Assembly (NCBI GenBank): GCA_016125095.1
Contig: WGMK01000005.1
Span: forward strand, 62,001-126,000
Direction of reading: 5' to 3'
Length of the DNA: 64,000 bases
Source: Candidatus Hydrogenedens sp.
GTDB taxonomy: Bacteria; Hydrogenedentota; Hydrogenedentia; Hydrogenedentales; JAEUWI01
Numbering within the stretch: position 1 is the stretch's first letter; each line of letters begins with the position of its first letter. The notes under the pieces are model-generated. The model was given only the letters and a program-made list of their open reading frames with translations, was not told where the DNA came from and ran no database searches. Position numbers and translations under genes: made by a program. Below, in pieces: positions 52,310-59,897 of this stretch.

Positions 52310-53887
52310 TTGGACAGTCTCAGTAAACTTGCATCTTGGCGGGTATTGAGCGACGCGCGTCGCCATCAATACTGGCGCGCCGCTGTCGTGGGGCTGGCCG
52401 CTGGCGTCGCCGCTTTGGTGTTCCAGTGGTCGCTCGAGGTCTTCGAGGGCGGCCGTGAATCCCTGCTGGAATACCTGCACGAGTACTACCCCGCCACCGG
52501 ATGGATGCTGCTGATTCCGCTTGTGGGAATCATCGGGGCGGTCATCGGCTATTTCACCACGCGCATTGCACCCGAGGCCGCAGGCAGCGGCATCCCCCAT
52601 GTGAAGGGCGTGCTCATGCATGTGGGCGACCTCTCGTGGGCCCGCGTACTGCCGGTCAAGTACTTCGGCGGCCTGTTCAGCATCGGCGCGGGCTTTTCGC
52701 TGGGCCGCGAGGGCCCCACGATTCAGATGGGTGCGGCCGTGGGCAAACTGGTGTCCGATGTGCTCCGCATTCCCCCGAAGGCCAAGCCGCGCCTGATGGC
52801 GTGCGGCGCGGGTGCGGGTCTGGCTGCGGCCTTCCATGCGCCGCTCGCGGGCTTTATCTTCACGGTGGAAGAACTGCAGCGCGAGTTCTCGACCACCACC
52901 TACGGCATGGCGCTTATCGCCGCCGTGCTGGCGGATATCGTCACCACGTCGGTATCGGGCACGGGGAACGCCTTCCACGCTTCGGGCTTTCCGGCGCCCG
53001 AGATGAGTTCGTTTCCGGTCTACGTGGCCATCGGGCTGATCGCGGCCGTATTCGGCGCGGCCTTCAACAAGATGCTGCTCGGCTGCACGGCCTATTGCAA
53101 GGAGATGCCCTCGTTTCCGCCCTGGAAGCGTGCGGGCGTGGCGGGCTTCATCGTCGGCGCGGCGGTCTGGTGGATGCCGGAAATCACCGGCGGCGGCCAT
53201 CACAGCGTCGAAGCCATCCTGCACGGCGACATCGCGGGCGGCGGCTCGACGATGTTTTTGCTCATTCTCTTCGCGGGCAAGTTCCTGCTGACGATCGTCT
53301 GCTACGCCGCGGGCGTGCCCGGCGGCATCTTTGCGCCGATGCTGCTGATGGGCGCGAGCCTCGGCTTGGTGTCGGGCATCGCCGCGAACGCGCTCTTCGC
53401 CAGCATCGCCCCCATCCCCGAGTCCTTCGCCGCCATCGGCATGGCTGCGTTCTTCGCCGCCGTGGTGCGGTCGCCGCTTACGGGTATCGTGCTGGTGCTC
53501 GAAATGACGGGCGACTACCAGCAACTGCTGCCGCTGCTGACCGCCTCGATGGTGGCCTACGTGTTTTCGGAAAGCATGGGCATCGAGCCCATTTACGAGG
53601 CGCTGCTCGCCATTGACCTGCGCCGCGCCAACCCGGACATTCCCTCGCACCGCGAGCCGATCCTGTTGGAGTTCGTCGTGCAGGAAGAATCGGAAATGGA
53701 CGGCAAGCGCATTCGCGAGATCCCCATTCCCGAACGTTGCCTGTTCGTAACCATCGCCCGGCACGGCAACGACATGTTGCCCAGCGGCGAGACCGAACTC
53801 CAGCGCGGCGACCGCGTCACCGCCGTCATCAGCGGCGCCAACGCCCCCGAATCCGTCAACCGCCTGCTGTCGCTGAGCAAGGTGTAG
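52310..53887 (+). CDS. ClC-family chloride/proton antiporter with C-terminal RCK_C (TrkA-C) domain
   Basis: A 525-residue membrane protein. ClC selectivity-filter motifs are all present: GSGIPH, GREGPTIQ with the gating glutamate, and GVPGGIFAPML. The glutamate position used for proton transfer in antiporters is kept (FTVEELQREF), so it is likely an exchanger rather than a channel. Residues about 445-525 form a TrkA-C/RCK_C regulatory domain (ILLEFVVQEESEMDG...LQRGDRVTAVISG) instead of the more common CBS pair. The TTG at 52310 has GGGGAG upstream. The 3' end overlaps the opposite membrane-protein gene by 32 bases. Confidence 0.92.
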   Translation: MDSLSKLASWRVLSDARRHQYWRAAVVGLAAGVAALVFQWSLEVFEGGRESLLEYLHEYYPATGWMLLIPLVGIIGAVIGYFTTRIAPEAAGSGIPHVKGVLMHVGDLSWARVLPVKYFGGLFSIGAGFSLGREGPTIQMGAAVGKLVSDVLRIPPKAKPRLMACGAGAGLAAAFHAPLAGFIFTVEELQREFSTTTYGMALIAAVLADIVTTSVSGTGNAFHASGFPAPEMSSFPVYVAIGLIAAVFGAAFNKMLLGCTAYCKEMPSFPPWKRAGVAGFIVGAAVWWMPEITGGGHHSVEAILHGDIAGGGSTMFLLILFAGKFLLTIVCYAAGVPGGIFAPMLLMGASLGLVSGIAANALFASIAPIPESFAAIGMAAFFAAVVRSPLTGIVLVLEMTGDYQQLLPLLTASMVAYVFSESMGIEPIYEALLAIDLRRANPDIPSHREPILLEFVVQEESEMDGKRIREIPIPERCLFVTIARHGNDMLPSGETELQRGDRVTAVISGANAPESVNRLLSLSKV

Positions 53888-55259
53888 CCGCAGCTTTCGA
53901 CTTCCGCACGACCGCCGCGACGGTATACACCGTGAACGCGGCGAAGACACCGTGGACGATGCGGCTATTCCACACCGCGCCGAGATAGCGGGCGAGCAGC
54001 ATGCCTTCGCCTTCGAGCACCTGGGGTTGAAACAGCAGGCGGGCGAAGGCGACCGCGGTGCAGGCGAGCGCCAGCCCGATCAGTACGGGAGCGAGTGAAG
54101 ACCGCTCACTCCGCTGCCAGCGGAGCATCAGCAGGGCGCACGCGATGACCGGCACGAGCAGCATGAGCCAGCGCACGGCGGCGGACACGGGCGCGCCTTC
54201 CCCCTGCGCGAGGTCGTCGGAGAGATCGAGCACGGTGGCGGCGAAGGTCATGGTGATGGCGAATTGCCACGCGAGCGTTTCGGAGCGGAGCGAGATGAGC
54301 GCAAGCACGGACGCGAAGGTGGCGAAGCCCAGCAGCACGAGGGCGATGGGCATGACGATGGCCTCACCCGGCCAGGCGCTAACGGACTCGATCAGGGGCT
54401 CGGCCGAGTAGTTCCACGCGAGGAGAATGGCCCCGGCGTAGATCGCCGCCACGGGCAGCAGCGCCGTCGGCACGGCAGCGCGGGGTTGCTCCGCCTTGTC
54501 CGACAGTTTGATCACGTCGCGCAGGGTCCACGCGCAGGCGCCATACGCGATGCCGAGGCACGCGCCGAAGGTGAATTCCATGCACTTCCACCAGGGCAGG
54601 CCGTTGAGCGGGGGCTCGAGCCGGAAGCCGAAGGCCATTTCGACACCGCCGATGCCGAAGCCCGCCATGCCGCCGGCCAGCCCGAACAGCGCGAAGCGCA
54701 GCGGCACCGCCCCGGCATGGATGGCCCGCAGCCACACCAGCAACGCGATCGCCGCGAACAGTAGCCCCGCCCAGGTTTCGTTGCGCGGCTTGTTCAACGG
54801 GTCGGAGAAGTAGATAAGCCTGGGCTGGTTGATGAGCAGCAGCCCGAGCGCCATGCCGGCGAGCGCCAGCCCAAGGCCGATGGCCACCTGCCGGAACGTC
54901 AGTCGGTCGGCGATGAAGCCGAGGCCGAGCATCGCGCCGCCGAGCAGCCCCCACACCCCGCCCTTGACGATGGTGCCGAGGACGCCCCAGAGCACCGTGT
55001 CGTCGCTGCGGAGAAAACCGAGGGTCTGGCCGTAGGTCATTTCGCCGCCGAAGCCGATGCCCGCCGCCGCGAAGGCCGTAATCACCGAGGCGCGCTTGCC
55101 TTCAATACCAAGCAGCAGGCAGAGCCAGAGCGCCAGGTAGGCCCCGGGGATCATCGCGCCGAGCGGACCGCCGCCGATGTAGCCCCGGAGGCCCCAGCCC
55201 AGCGATATCAGCACGGCGGTGGAAACGACAAACGACAGGAAACTCGGACGGTTCGGCAT
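53856..55259 (-). CDS. Conserved hydrophobic membrane protein, function unknown
   Basis: A 467-residue protein with about 12 predicted membrane helices. Its N-terminal motif GWGLRGYIGGGPLGAMIPGAY is of a kind I associate with uncharacterised membrane proteins of PVC and Bacteroidota genomes; from memory, not searched. FGGEMTYGQTLGF and NKPRNETWAGLLF are other striking loops. I see no transporter or enzyme signature. The ATG at 55259 is chosen because the hydrophobic domain begins there; the 102 upstream in-frame codons overlap the NDH-2 gene on the other strand. It converges on the ClC gene. Confidence 0.75.
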   Translation of the reverse strand: MPNRPSFLSFVVSTAVLISLGWGLRGYIGGGPLGAMIPGAYLALWLCLLLGIEGKRASVITAFAAAGIGFGGEMTYGQTLGFLRSDDTVLWGVLGTIVKGGVWGLLGGAMLGLGFIADRLTFRQVAIGLGLALAGMALGLLLINQPRLIYFSDPLNKPRNETWAGLLFAAIALLVWLRAIHAGAVPLRFALFGLAGGMAGFGIGGVEMAFGFRLEPPLNGLPWWKCMEFTFGACLGIAYGACAWTLRDVIKLSDKAEQPRAAVPTALLPVAAIYAGAILLAWNYSAEPLIESVSAWPGEAIVMPIALVLLGFATFASVLALISLRSETLAWQFAITMTFAATVLDLSDDLAQGEGAPVSAAVRWLMLLVPVIACALLMLRWQRSERSSLAPVLIGLALACTAVAFARLLFQPQVLEGEGMLLARYLGAVWNSRIVHGVFAAFTVYTVAAVVRKSKAAATPCSATAGG

Positions 55260-55311
55260 GCGGCGGGGACTCCCGGGGTCGGATTGCGGTATACGGTGTG
55301 CTCCGGCCCTA

Positions 55312-55320
55312 TGGTATACT
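55312..55320 (+). promoter_or_regulatory. Candidate extended -10 element (TGGTATACT) upstream of the NDH-2 gene
   Basis: TGG-TATACT, 42 bases before the ATG at 55363. The following CTCGCGC matches the sequence after the similar TATACT near 17602. No clear -35. Confidence 0.4.
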
Positions 55321-55362
55321 CTCGCGCTCTGCGGGGGACAGCAACCAATTTCCTGAGGATTT

Positions 55363-56598
55363 ATGGCCGACACACGTCCAGTCTTGCTTGTATTGGGAAC
55401 GGGCTTCGCTTCGTTCAGCCTGGTGAAGGCGATCGACACCGAGCGATTCCAGCTGGTGGTGGTGGCCCCGCGCAACCACTTCCTGTTCAGTCCCCTGCTG
55501 CCCAGCACCACGGTGGGCACCATCCAGTTCCAGAGCATCATCGAGCCCATCCGCACGGCGCGCAAGGGACTGCGGTATCATCAGGCCTTCTGCGTGCGGC
55601 TGGACACCGAGAACAAGGTCGCCCACTGCGAGGGCAAGTTCAAGCGGACGCCCTTCGAGGTGAAGTATGACTACGTGTTCATCGGCGTGGGCGCGGTAAG
55701 CAATACCTTCGGCATTCCGGGCGTAGAGCAGTACTGTCATTTCCTGAAGGAGATTCAGGACGCCCGCAACATCCGCCACGAGGTGATTCAGTGCTTCGAG
55801 CGCGCCAGCAAGCCTAATCGGCCGATCGAGGATTTTGATTGGTTGTTGCGGTTTGTGATTGTTGGCGGCGGTCCCACGGGTGTCGAGTTCGCCGCGGAGC
55901 TGCACGACTTCATCGAGCAGGACTTGTCGAAGTGGTTCCCGGACCTGATTCCCTATGTGCGCATCACGCTGCTCGAGGCGGGCGAGAGCATCCTGACCGC
56001 CTTCGACGCCACCCTGGGCGACTATACGCGCCGGCATTTCTCGCGCAAGAAGATTCAGGTACGCACCAAGTCCCTCGTGCGCGAAGTCACCCACGACGCC
56101 GTCGTGCTGAGCAATGGCGAAGAGATCGGCTATGGCCTCGTCGTCTGGTCCACGGGCAACGGACCCACCGAATTGGTGGACAATCTCGACCTGCCCAAAG
56201 ACCGCACCAAGCGTCTGATTACCGATGAATACTGCTGCGTCAAAACGACTGATAACATTTTTTCGGTCGGGGACTGCGCCGTGATGGAGCACAATCCGCT
56301 CGCGCCGACAGCCCAGGTGGCACAGCAGGGCGGCACCTATGTTGCCAAACAGCTGAATGATCTGGTGGCGAAGAAGGAACGTAAACCTTTCAATTACAAA
56401 CACAAGGGCATGCTGGCCTATGTGGGCGGCAACAAGGCCCTGGCCGACATGGGCAGCCGCAAATCGAAGGGCTTCCACACCTGGATTCTCTGGCGCTCGG
56501 CCTACCTCACCAAGCTCATCAGCTTCCAGAACAAACTGATGGTCATGTTCGACTGGCTCCGCGCCTTTATCTTTGGTCGCGACATAAGCCAATACTAA
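55363..56598 (+). CDS. ndh: Type II NADH:quinone oxidoreductase-like FAD protein (NDH-2 family)
   Basis: A 411-residue two-dinucleotide-binding flavoprotein. The FAD motif is VLGTGFASFSLVKAI (GxGxxS variant), NAD(H) binding is VIVGGGPTGVEFAAEL, and the FAD-closing motif FSVGDCAVME comes at about 305. APRNHFLFSPLLPS is the typical NDH-2 quinone-side loop. A C-terminal amphipathic segment (YLTKLISFQNKLMVMFDWLRAFIFGRD) is the usual membrane-attachment element. It oxidises NADH and passes electrons to quinone without pumping protons. It probably forms an operon with the RraA-like gene 15 bases downstream. Confidence 0.9.
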   Translation: MADTRPVLLVLGTGFASFSLVKAIDTERFQLVVVAPRNHFLFSPLLPSTTVGTIQFQSIIEPIRTARKGLRYHQAFCVRLDTENKVAHCEGKFKRTPFEVKYDYVFIGVGAVSNTFGIPGVEQYCHFLKEIQDARNIRHEVIQCFERASKPNRPIEDFDWLLRFVIVGGGPTGVEFAAELHDFIEQDLSKWFPDLIPYVRITLLEAGESILTAFDATLGDYTRRHFSRKKIQVRTKSLVREVTHDAVVLSNGEEIGYGLVVWSTGNGPTELVDNLDLPKDRTKRLITDEYCCVKTTDNIFSVGDCAVMEHNPLAPTAQVAQQGGTYVAKQLNDLVAKKERKPFNYKHKGMLAYVGGNKALADMGSRKSKGFHTWILWRSAYLTKLISFQNKLMVMFDWLRAFIFGRDISQY

Positions 56599-56613
56599 CC
56601 AAGGAAAACCGCC

Positions 56614-57108
56614 GTGAGTAAATTCAAAACCGCCGATTTGTGCGACCACTTCGCCGACCAGGTGCAGATAGCCGAAGAGCAGTTCCTCGACCTTGGCGGC
56701 CGTCCCTACTTCAGCGGCGCGATTGAGACGATCAAGGCCTTCGAAGACAACAGCCTTGTGCGCGAAGCAGTGGCTTCGAACGGCGAAGGCAAGGTGCTCG
56801 TCATCGACGGCGGCGGCTCGATGCGCCGCGCGATGCTGGGCGACCAGCTGGCGGCCAAGGCCGTGCAGAACGGCTGGAGCGGCGTCATCATCAACGGCTG
56901 CATCCGCGACTCCGCCGACATCAGCGAAATGGACCTCGGCGTGAAGGCGCTCGGCACCCACCCCCTCAAGACCGACAAGCGCGGCCTCGGCGACAAGAAC
57001 GTCCCCGTGCGTTTCGCCGGCGTCGACTTCGTTCCCGGCCACTACCTCTACGCCGACGAAGACGGCATATTGGTGAGCGCGAAGCCTCTGGAACTGCCCG
57101 AAGGCTGA
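56614..57108 (+). CDS. rraA: RraA-family protein (RNase E inhibitor-like / HMG aldolase-like)
   Basis: A 164-residue protein matching RraA: TADLCDHFADQVQIAEEQF at the start, VDGGG-like VIDGGGSMRRAMLGDQLA, and GVIINGCIRDSADI with the G-x-x-R-D aldolase motif. Family members either inhibit RNase E or act as 4-hydroxy-4-methyl-2-oxoglutarate/oxaloacetate aldolases. The preserved CIRD and D residues allow either. The GTG at 56614 lies 15 bases after the NDH-2 stop. The short length favours the RraA sub-group. Confidence 0.88.
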   Translation: MSKFKTADLCDHFADQVQIAEEQFLDLGGRPYFSGAIETIKAFEDNSLVREAVASNGEGKVLVIDGGGSMRRAMLGDQLAAKAVQNGWSGVIINGCIRDSADISEMDLGVKALGTHPLKTDKRGLGDKNVPVRFAGVDFVPGHYLYADEDGILVSAKPLELPEG

Positions 57109-57117
57109 GGCGACCGG

Positions 57118-57473
57118 TAGGGCGAGCGTACCCGCGAGCCATCTTGGTGCTGGACCATAGCGCTCGGCGTATGAAGACATTCGCCCCACCGTGTGCGCCG
57201 CTTTCCAAAGCGGCCTCTTGGCGCGTTGGGTACCGACCAGAGCGATCGACTCCCTCCTTCCGTCATTGCGAGCGAAGCGCGGCAACCTCTTTGGTGCGTC
57301 GATGGCGGCATGCGGTGCAGACCATCGCCGGCACGGCTGAGTCGGTATTCCGCTCCGGAAAACCACCGTCGCGCCAAAGAGGTTGCCGCGCTTCGCTCGC
57401 AATGACGAGGTTGGTGGCTTGGGCGGAGAAGTAAGCGCGTGATGACGCAGCGAGTGTGTCGGCACGGTAGGGC
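57118..57473 (+). repeat. RepI composite repeat, copy C (long form)
   Basis: About 356 bp, matching copy D (59219-59581) along its length: TACCCGCGAGCCATCTT, a CGCTTTCCAAAGCG-type palindrome (CCGCTTTCCAAAGCGG), GGTACCGACCAGAGCGATCG, the 145-bp core, then GAGGTTGGTGG(C/T)TTGGGCGGA. Copies C and D are direct repeats flanking the secreted propeller gene. Confidence 0.9.
57262..57406 (+). repeat. 145-bp RepI core, copy 3
   Basis: The left arm GTCATTGCGAGCGAAGCGCG + GCAACCTCTTTGG pairs perfectly, over about 30 bases, with the right arm CCAAAGAGGTTGCCGCGCTT + CGCTCGCAATGAC. The interior (GTGCGTCGATGGCGGCATGC...) is shared with copy 4 and is the reverse complement type of copies 1 and 2. Confidence 0.93.
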
Positions 57474-57544
57474 GAGACTCCGTCGAGCCATCTTGGCGCG
57501 AGGGAGGTGTGGGCGGAGAGAAATCCTGACGACGGTGTGAAACG

Positions 57545-57774
57545 CTCGGCTCATGGGGACATTCGCCCCACCGATTGCGGCGCAGCCGCCTTGGCGTGCG
57601 GGAGCAAGCTGCCGCTTTGATTAGGGAGCGATCGAGCTCCCGTCGCCGTGAAGCCAGATTGACGCCGACGTTCCTACGCCGGGAGCAAGCTCCCTCCTCA
57701 AAAGCGCAAGTAAGTCTTGCGCAGTCCAAAGCAGCAAGCTGCACCCGGTGGGGCGAATGTCCTCATGAGCCGAG
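57545..57774 (+). repeat. RepII interspersed repeat, copy C (complete, 230 bp)
   Basis: Terminal inverted repeats of 28 bases: 57545-57572 (CTCGGCTCATGGGGACATTC + GCCCCACC) and 57747-57774, with a single mismatch. The body parallels copy A and includes a GGGAGCAAGCTCCC palindrome (57681-57694). Confidence 0.9.
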
Positions 57775-57830
57775 GAATGCCGGATTACGCCATGACCGCA
57801 CGCGGGCATCCCGGCACCCGACCTCCCCGG

Positions 57831-57896
57831 CTACTTCCCGGGGCAGAATCCGTCTTCGGAGTCGAGGCAGCAGTGGTAGGCACCGGCGTTGTAGAG
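57831..57896 (-). other. Post-stop continuation of the secreted propeller protein's tail
   Basis: After the TAA at 57897-57899 the same frame continues LYNAGAYHCCLDSEDGFCPGK and ends at TAG (57831-57833). This is exactly the expected end of the EF-hand-like tail, as in the Gly-rich protein (LFNAGAYYC, then EDGF). The stop therefore interrupts an otherwise intact module. Confidence 0.8.
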
Positions 57897-59162
57897 TTAA
57901 ACCATACGGAGCAGTTCGGGGAGCGTGATGCGCCAGGCGGGTTCTTCGTAATCCGCGGAATGCCGGTCGCAGGGCGGCAGCGTGCCTTCGATGAGGCCTT
58001 CAGTGGCTCCTTCGCCGTCAGGGGAACCTTCGGAGCCTATCTTGTGAAAGTTCGCGCGCGCGGCATAGCCGTCTTCCGTGCTGTCGTCGCAATCGTAACC
58101 CTGGGTGGAAAACAGCTGGATTACCCGAAGCAATTCGCTCAGGCTGATGGTACCGCAGCCGGACACGTCGGCCGTGTGCGGTTCACCGCCGAGTAGCTCT
58201 TCGCAGCTCGCGATGCTGCGGTAGGCCCACGGATCGCCTGCCCCGGAGAAAGAGTAAATGGAGTCCTTAAAGGGGATCATTATACCGCTTCTTCTCGTAA
58301 TGCCGTACTCTGCAGTTCGTAATTCCCAATTCTCGCCGTCGGTGGAGGTCCACAAGAGTCCAGCCAAGTGCAGGTCGCTGGAACCTTCGCGCCTGAATCC
58401 TCCACCCAGCCAAAGGCGACCGGCGAAGGAGAAGAGGTTAACGTCTGCTTCGGAGACGACGTCGAGCTGGTCTGTGTTGCCCTCGAGTTCCGTCCAGTCG
58501 ATCAGGTCTGTCGAGCGCCACACGTGCTTCGCTTGAAACACATATACTGCGTCGTTGTGCACAGCAATCAATTTGCGCGCGGCTGCTGGTCCAACAGTGT
58601 CCCCGTCTTGTAGAACCTCCCAATTCACTCCATCTATCGAGTACTGAATGGGGAACTGGAAGTGCCATAGCCGCTCCCGCCAAACAAACGGCGGAGCCTT
58701 GTGCGCTCTTCCCAGCGAAGGACCAGACAGCCAAGTTACACCGTCTTTCGAATACATTAAGTTTCTCTCGTCGTACGAGAAAAGATAGAGATTTCCCCTA
58801 AACGGAATAAGTTGGTATCCAAGCTCGGAGGTTTCGAAAGGCAGTTCGTCAAGGACCTTTGTCCAGTTCGAGCCATCCTCGGTGTACCACAGGTCTTTGT
58901 AATAGAGGTCGCCGTAACGCACGCACTCCCATCCCAACTCGGAACCGGTGTACAAGTATTCGAGGCAGGCATTGGGAATCATGCCGCCGCTGCCCCACAA
59001 CTTCCCATCGAACACGGCGAAGGCTGCGCCCTGCCGACTGGCGAAGGGGTGCTGTGTCGCCGCGACCTCCCAGTCTACGCCTAGCTCGGCATGCGCGGCG
59101 GGAGCCGTGAGTACGGTTGCCGCCAGCAGCGCGGCACCGGTGATCCATTTAAGCCCTTGCAT
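57897..59162 (-). CDS. Secreted kelch/sialidase-like propeller protein with interrupted EF-hand-like tail
   Basis: A 421-residue protein with signal peptide ending APAAHA. Residues about 28-320 are repeating strands with TEDGSNWTKV, SKDGVTWLSG, SIDGVNWEV and STDGENWEL. This Asp-box-like pattern is seen in sialidase or exo-alpha propellers. The first EF-hand-like unit follows (SGCGTISLSELLRVIQLF), then a Glu-Gly linker (SPDGEGATEGLIEG), then a second unit that stops at LPELLRMV where Gln is expected (TAA at 57897). The missing 21 residues follow in frame. The gene lies between direct RepI copies C and D. Function unknown; an extracellular binding or display role is likely. Confidence 0.78.
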   Translation of the reverse strand: MQGLKWITGAALLAATVLTAPAAHAELGVDWEVAATQHPFASRQGAAFAVFDGKLWGSGGMIPNACLEYLYTGSELGWECVRYGDLYYKDLWYTEDGSNWTKVLDELPFETSELGYQLIPFRGNLYLFSYDERNLMYSKDGVTWLSGPSLGRAHKAPPFVWRERLWHFQFPIQYSIDGVNWEVLQDGDTVGPAAARKLIAVHNDAVYVFQAKHVWRSTDLIDWTELEGNTDQLDVVSEADVNLFSFAGRLWLGGGFRREGSSDLHLAGLLWTSTDGENWELRTAEYGITRRSGIMIPFKDSIYSFSGAGDPWAYRSIASCEELLGGEPHTADVSGCGTISLSELLRVIQLFSTQGYDCDDSTEDGYAARANFHKIGSEGSPDGEGATEGLIEGTLPPCDRHSADYEEPAWRITLPELLRMV

Positions 59163-59168
59163 GAGTGC

Positions 59169-59174
59169 AGTATA
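59169..59174 (-). promoter_or_regulatory. Candidate -10 element TATACT just upstream of the propeller gene
   Basis: On the minus strand TATACT ends six bases before the ATG at 59162, which would give a leaderless transcript. No -35 is seen. Confidence 0.3.
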
Positions 59175-59218
59175 GCGTAATGGGGCCGGACCGGCAAGCG
59201 GGAAATCTGGGGGGGTAG

Positions 59219-59581
59219 TAGGGCAAGCATACCCGCGAGCCATCTTGCGGCTGGACCGTAGCGCACGGCTCATGGGGACATTCGCCCCACCGTGTGCCGG
59301 GAGCGCCGCTTTCCAAAGCGGCCTCTTGGTGCGAAGGGTACCGACCAGAGCGATCGACATCCTCCTACCGTCATTGCGAGCGCAGCGCGGCAACCTCTTT
59401 GGTGCGTCGATGGCGGCATGCGGTGCAGACCTTCGCCAGCACGTCGGATTTGGCGCCGCGCTCCGCCAAAACATCTACGCGCCAAAGAGGTTGCCGCGCT
59501 TCGCTCGCAATGACGAGGTTGGTGGTTTGGGCGGAGGAGAAGGCGCGTTGTGACGTAGTGAATGCGTCTGCACGGTGGGGC
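59219..59581 (+). repeat. RepI composite repeat, copy D (long form)
   Basis: About 363 bp in direct orientation to copy C. It carries an intact CATGGGGACATTCGCCCCAC block (59271-59290) of the RepII-end type, the CCGCTTTCCAAAGCGG palindrome, GGTACCGACCAGAGCGATCG and the 145-bp core. It fills most of the 450-base space between the propeller gene and the flagellar genes. Confidence 0.9.
59370..59514 (+). repeat. 145-bp RepI core, copy 4
   Basis: GTCATTGCGAGCGCAGCGCG... at the left and ...GCGCTTCGCTCGCAATGAC at the right form inverted ends with one A/C difference in the GCG(A/C)AGCG segment. The interior is of the copy 3 type. Confidence 0.92.
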
Positions 59582-59612
59582 TGGACCGAAGCGCCCCACG
59601 GGGCTTGGAGCG

Positions 59613-59897
59613 CTATTGCCCCATGCGGGTGTTGAGGCGGTAGACGAAGGCGAGGACTTCGGCGATGGCTTGGTAGAGGTCGGCGGGGACTTCGGTGTCG
59701 ACTTCGAGTTTGGCGAGGAGGGCGACGAGGTCGGGATCGTGGTAGACGTGGATGCCGTGTTCTTGAGCGAGGGCGACGATCTTGTCGGCGAGGTGGCCGC
59801 GGCCTTTGGCGACCATGCGGGGGGCTTGGTCTTGCGAGGCGTCGTAGCGGAGGGCAACGGCGCGACGCTTGGCACGTTCGAGTTCTTCATCGGCCAT
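59613..59897 (-). CDS. FlhB C-terminal domain homologue (FlhX/EscU-type)
   Basis: A 94-residue protein matching the cytoplasmic domain of the flagellar export switch FlhB from just after the NPTH autocleavage site onward: RAVALRYDASQDQAPRMVAKG, HLADKIVALAQEHGIHVYHDPDL, and VPADLYQAIAEVLAFVYRL. The membrane part and NPTH itself are absent. Such small paralogues occur in flagellar operons and can partly replace the cleaved FlhB C-domain in substrate switching. It overlaps the FliK-like gene by 11 bases, consistent with a shared role in hook-length/export control. Confidence 0.9.
   Translation of the reverse strand: MADEELERAKRRAVALRYDASQDQAPRMVAKGRGHLADKIVALAQEHGIHVYHDPDLVALLAKLEVDTEVPADLYQAIAEVLAFVYRLNTRMGQ

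Noticed and set aside
52307..53950. 547-codon minus-strand frame opposite the ClC gene
   Set aside because: His/Arg/Gln-rich nonsense composition; ClC motifs are on the plus strand.
55309..57744. 811-codon minus-strand frame across the NDH-2 and RraA genes and the repeats
   Set aside because: The plus strand encodes two recognisable enzymes here, and the rest of the frame runs through RepI/RepII; no homology.
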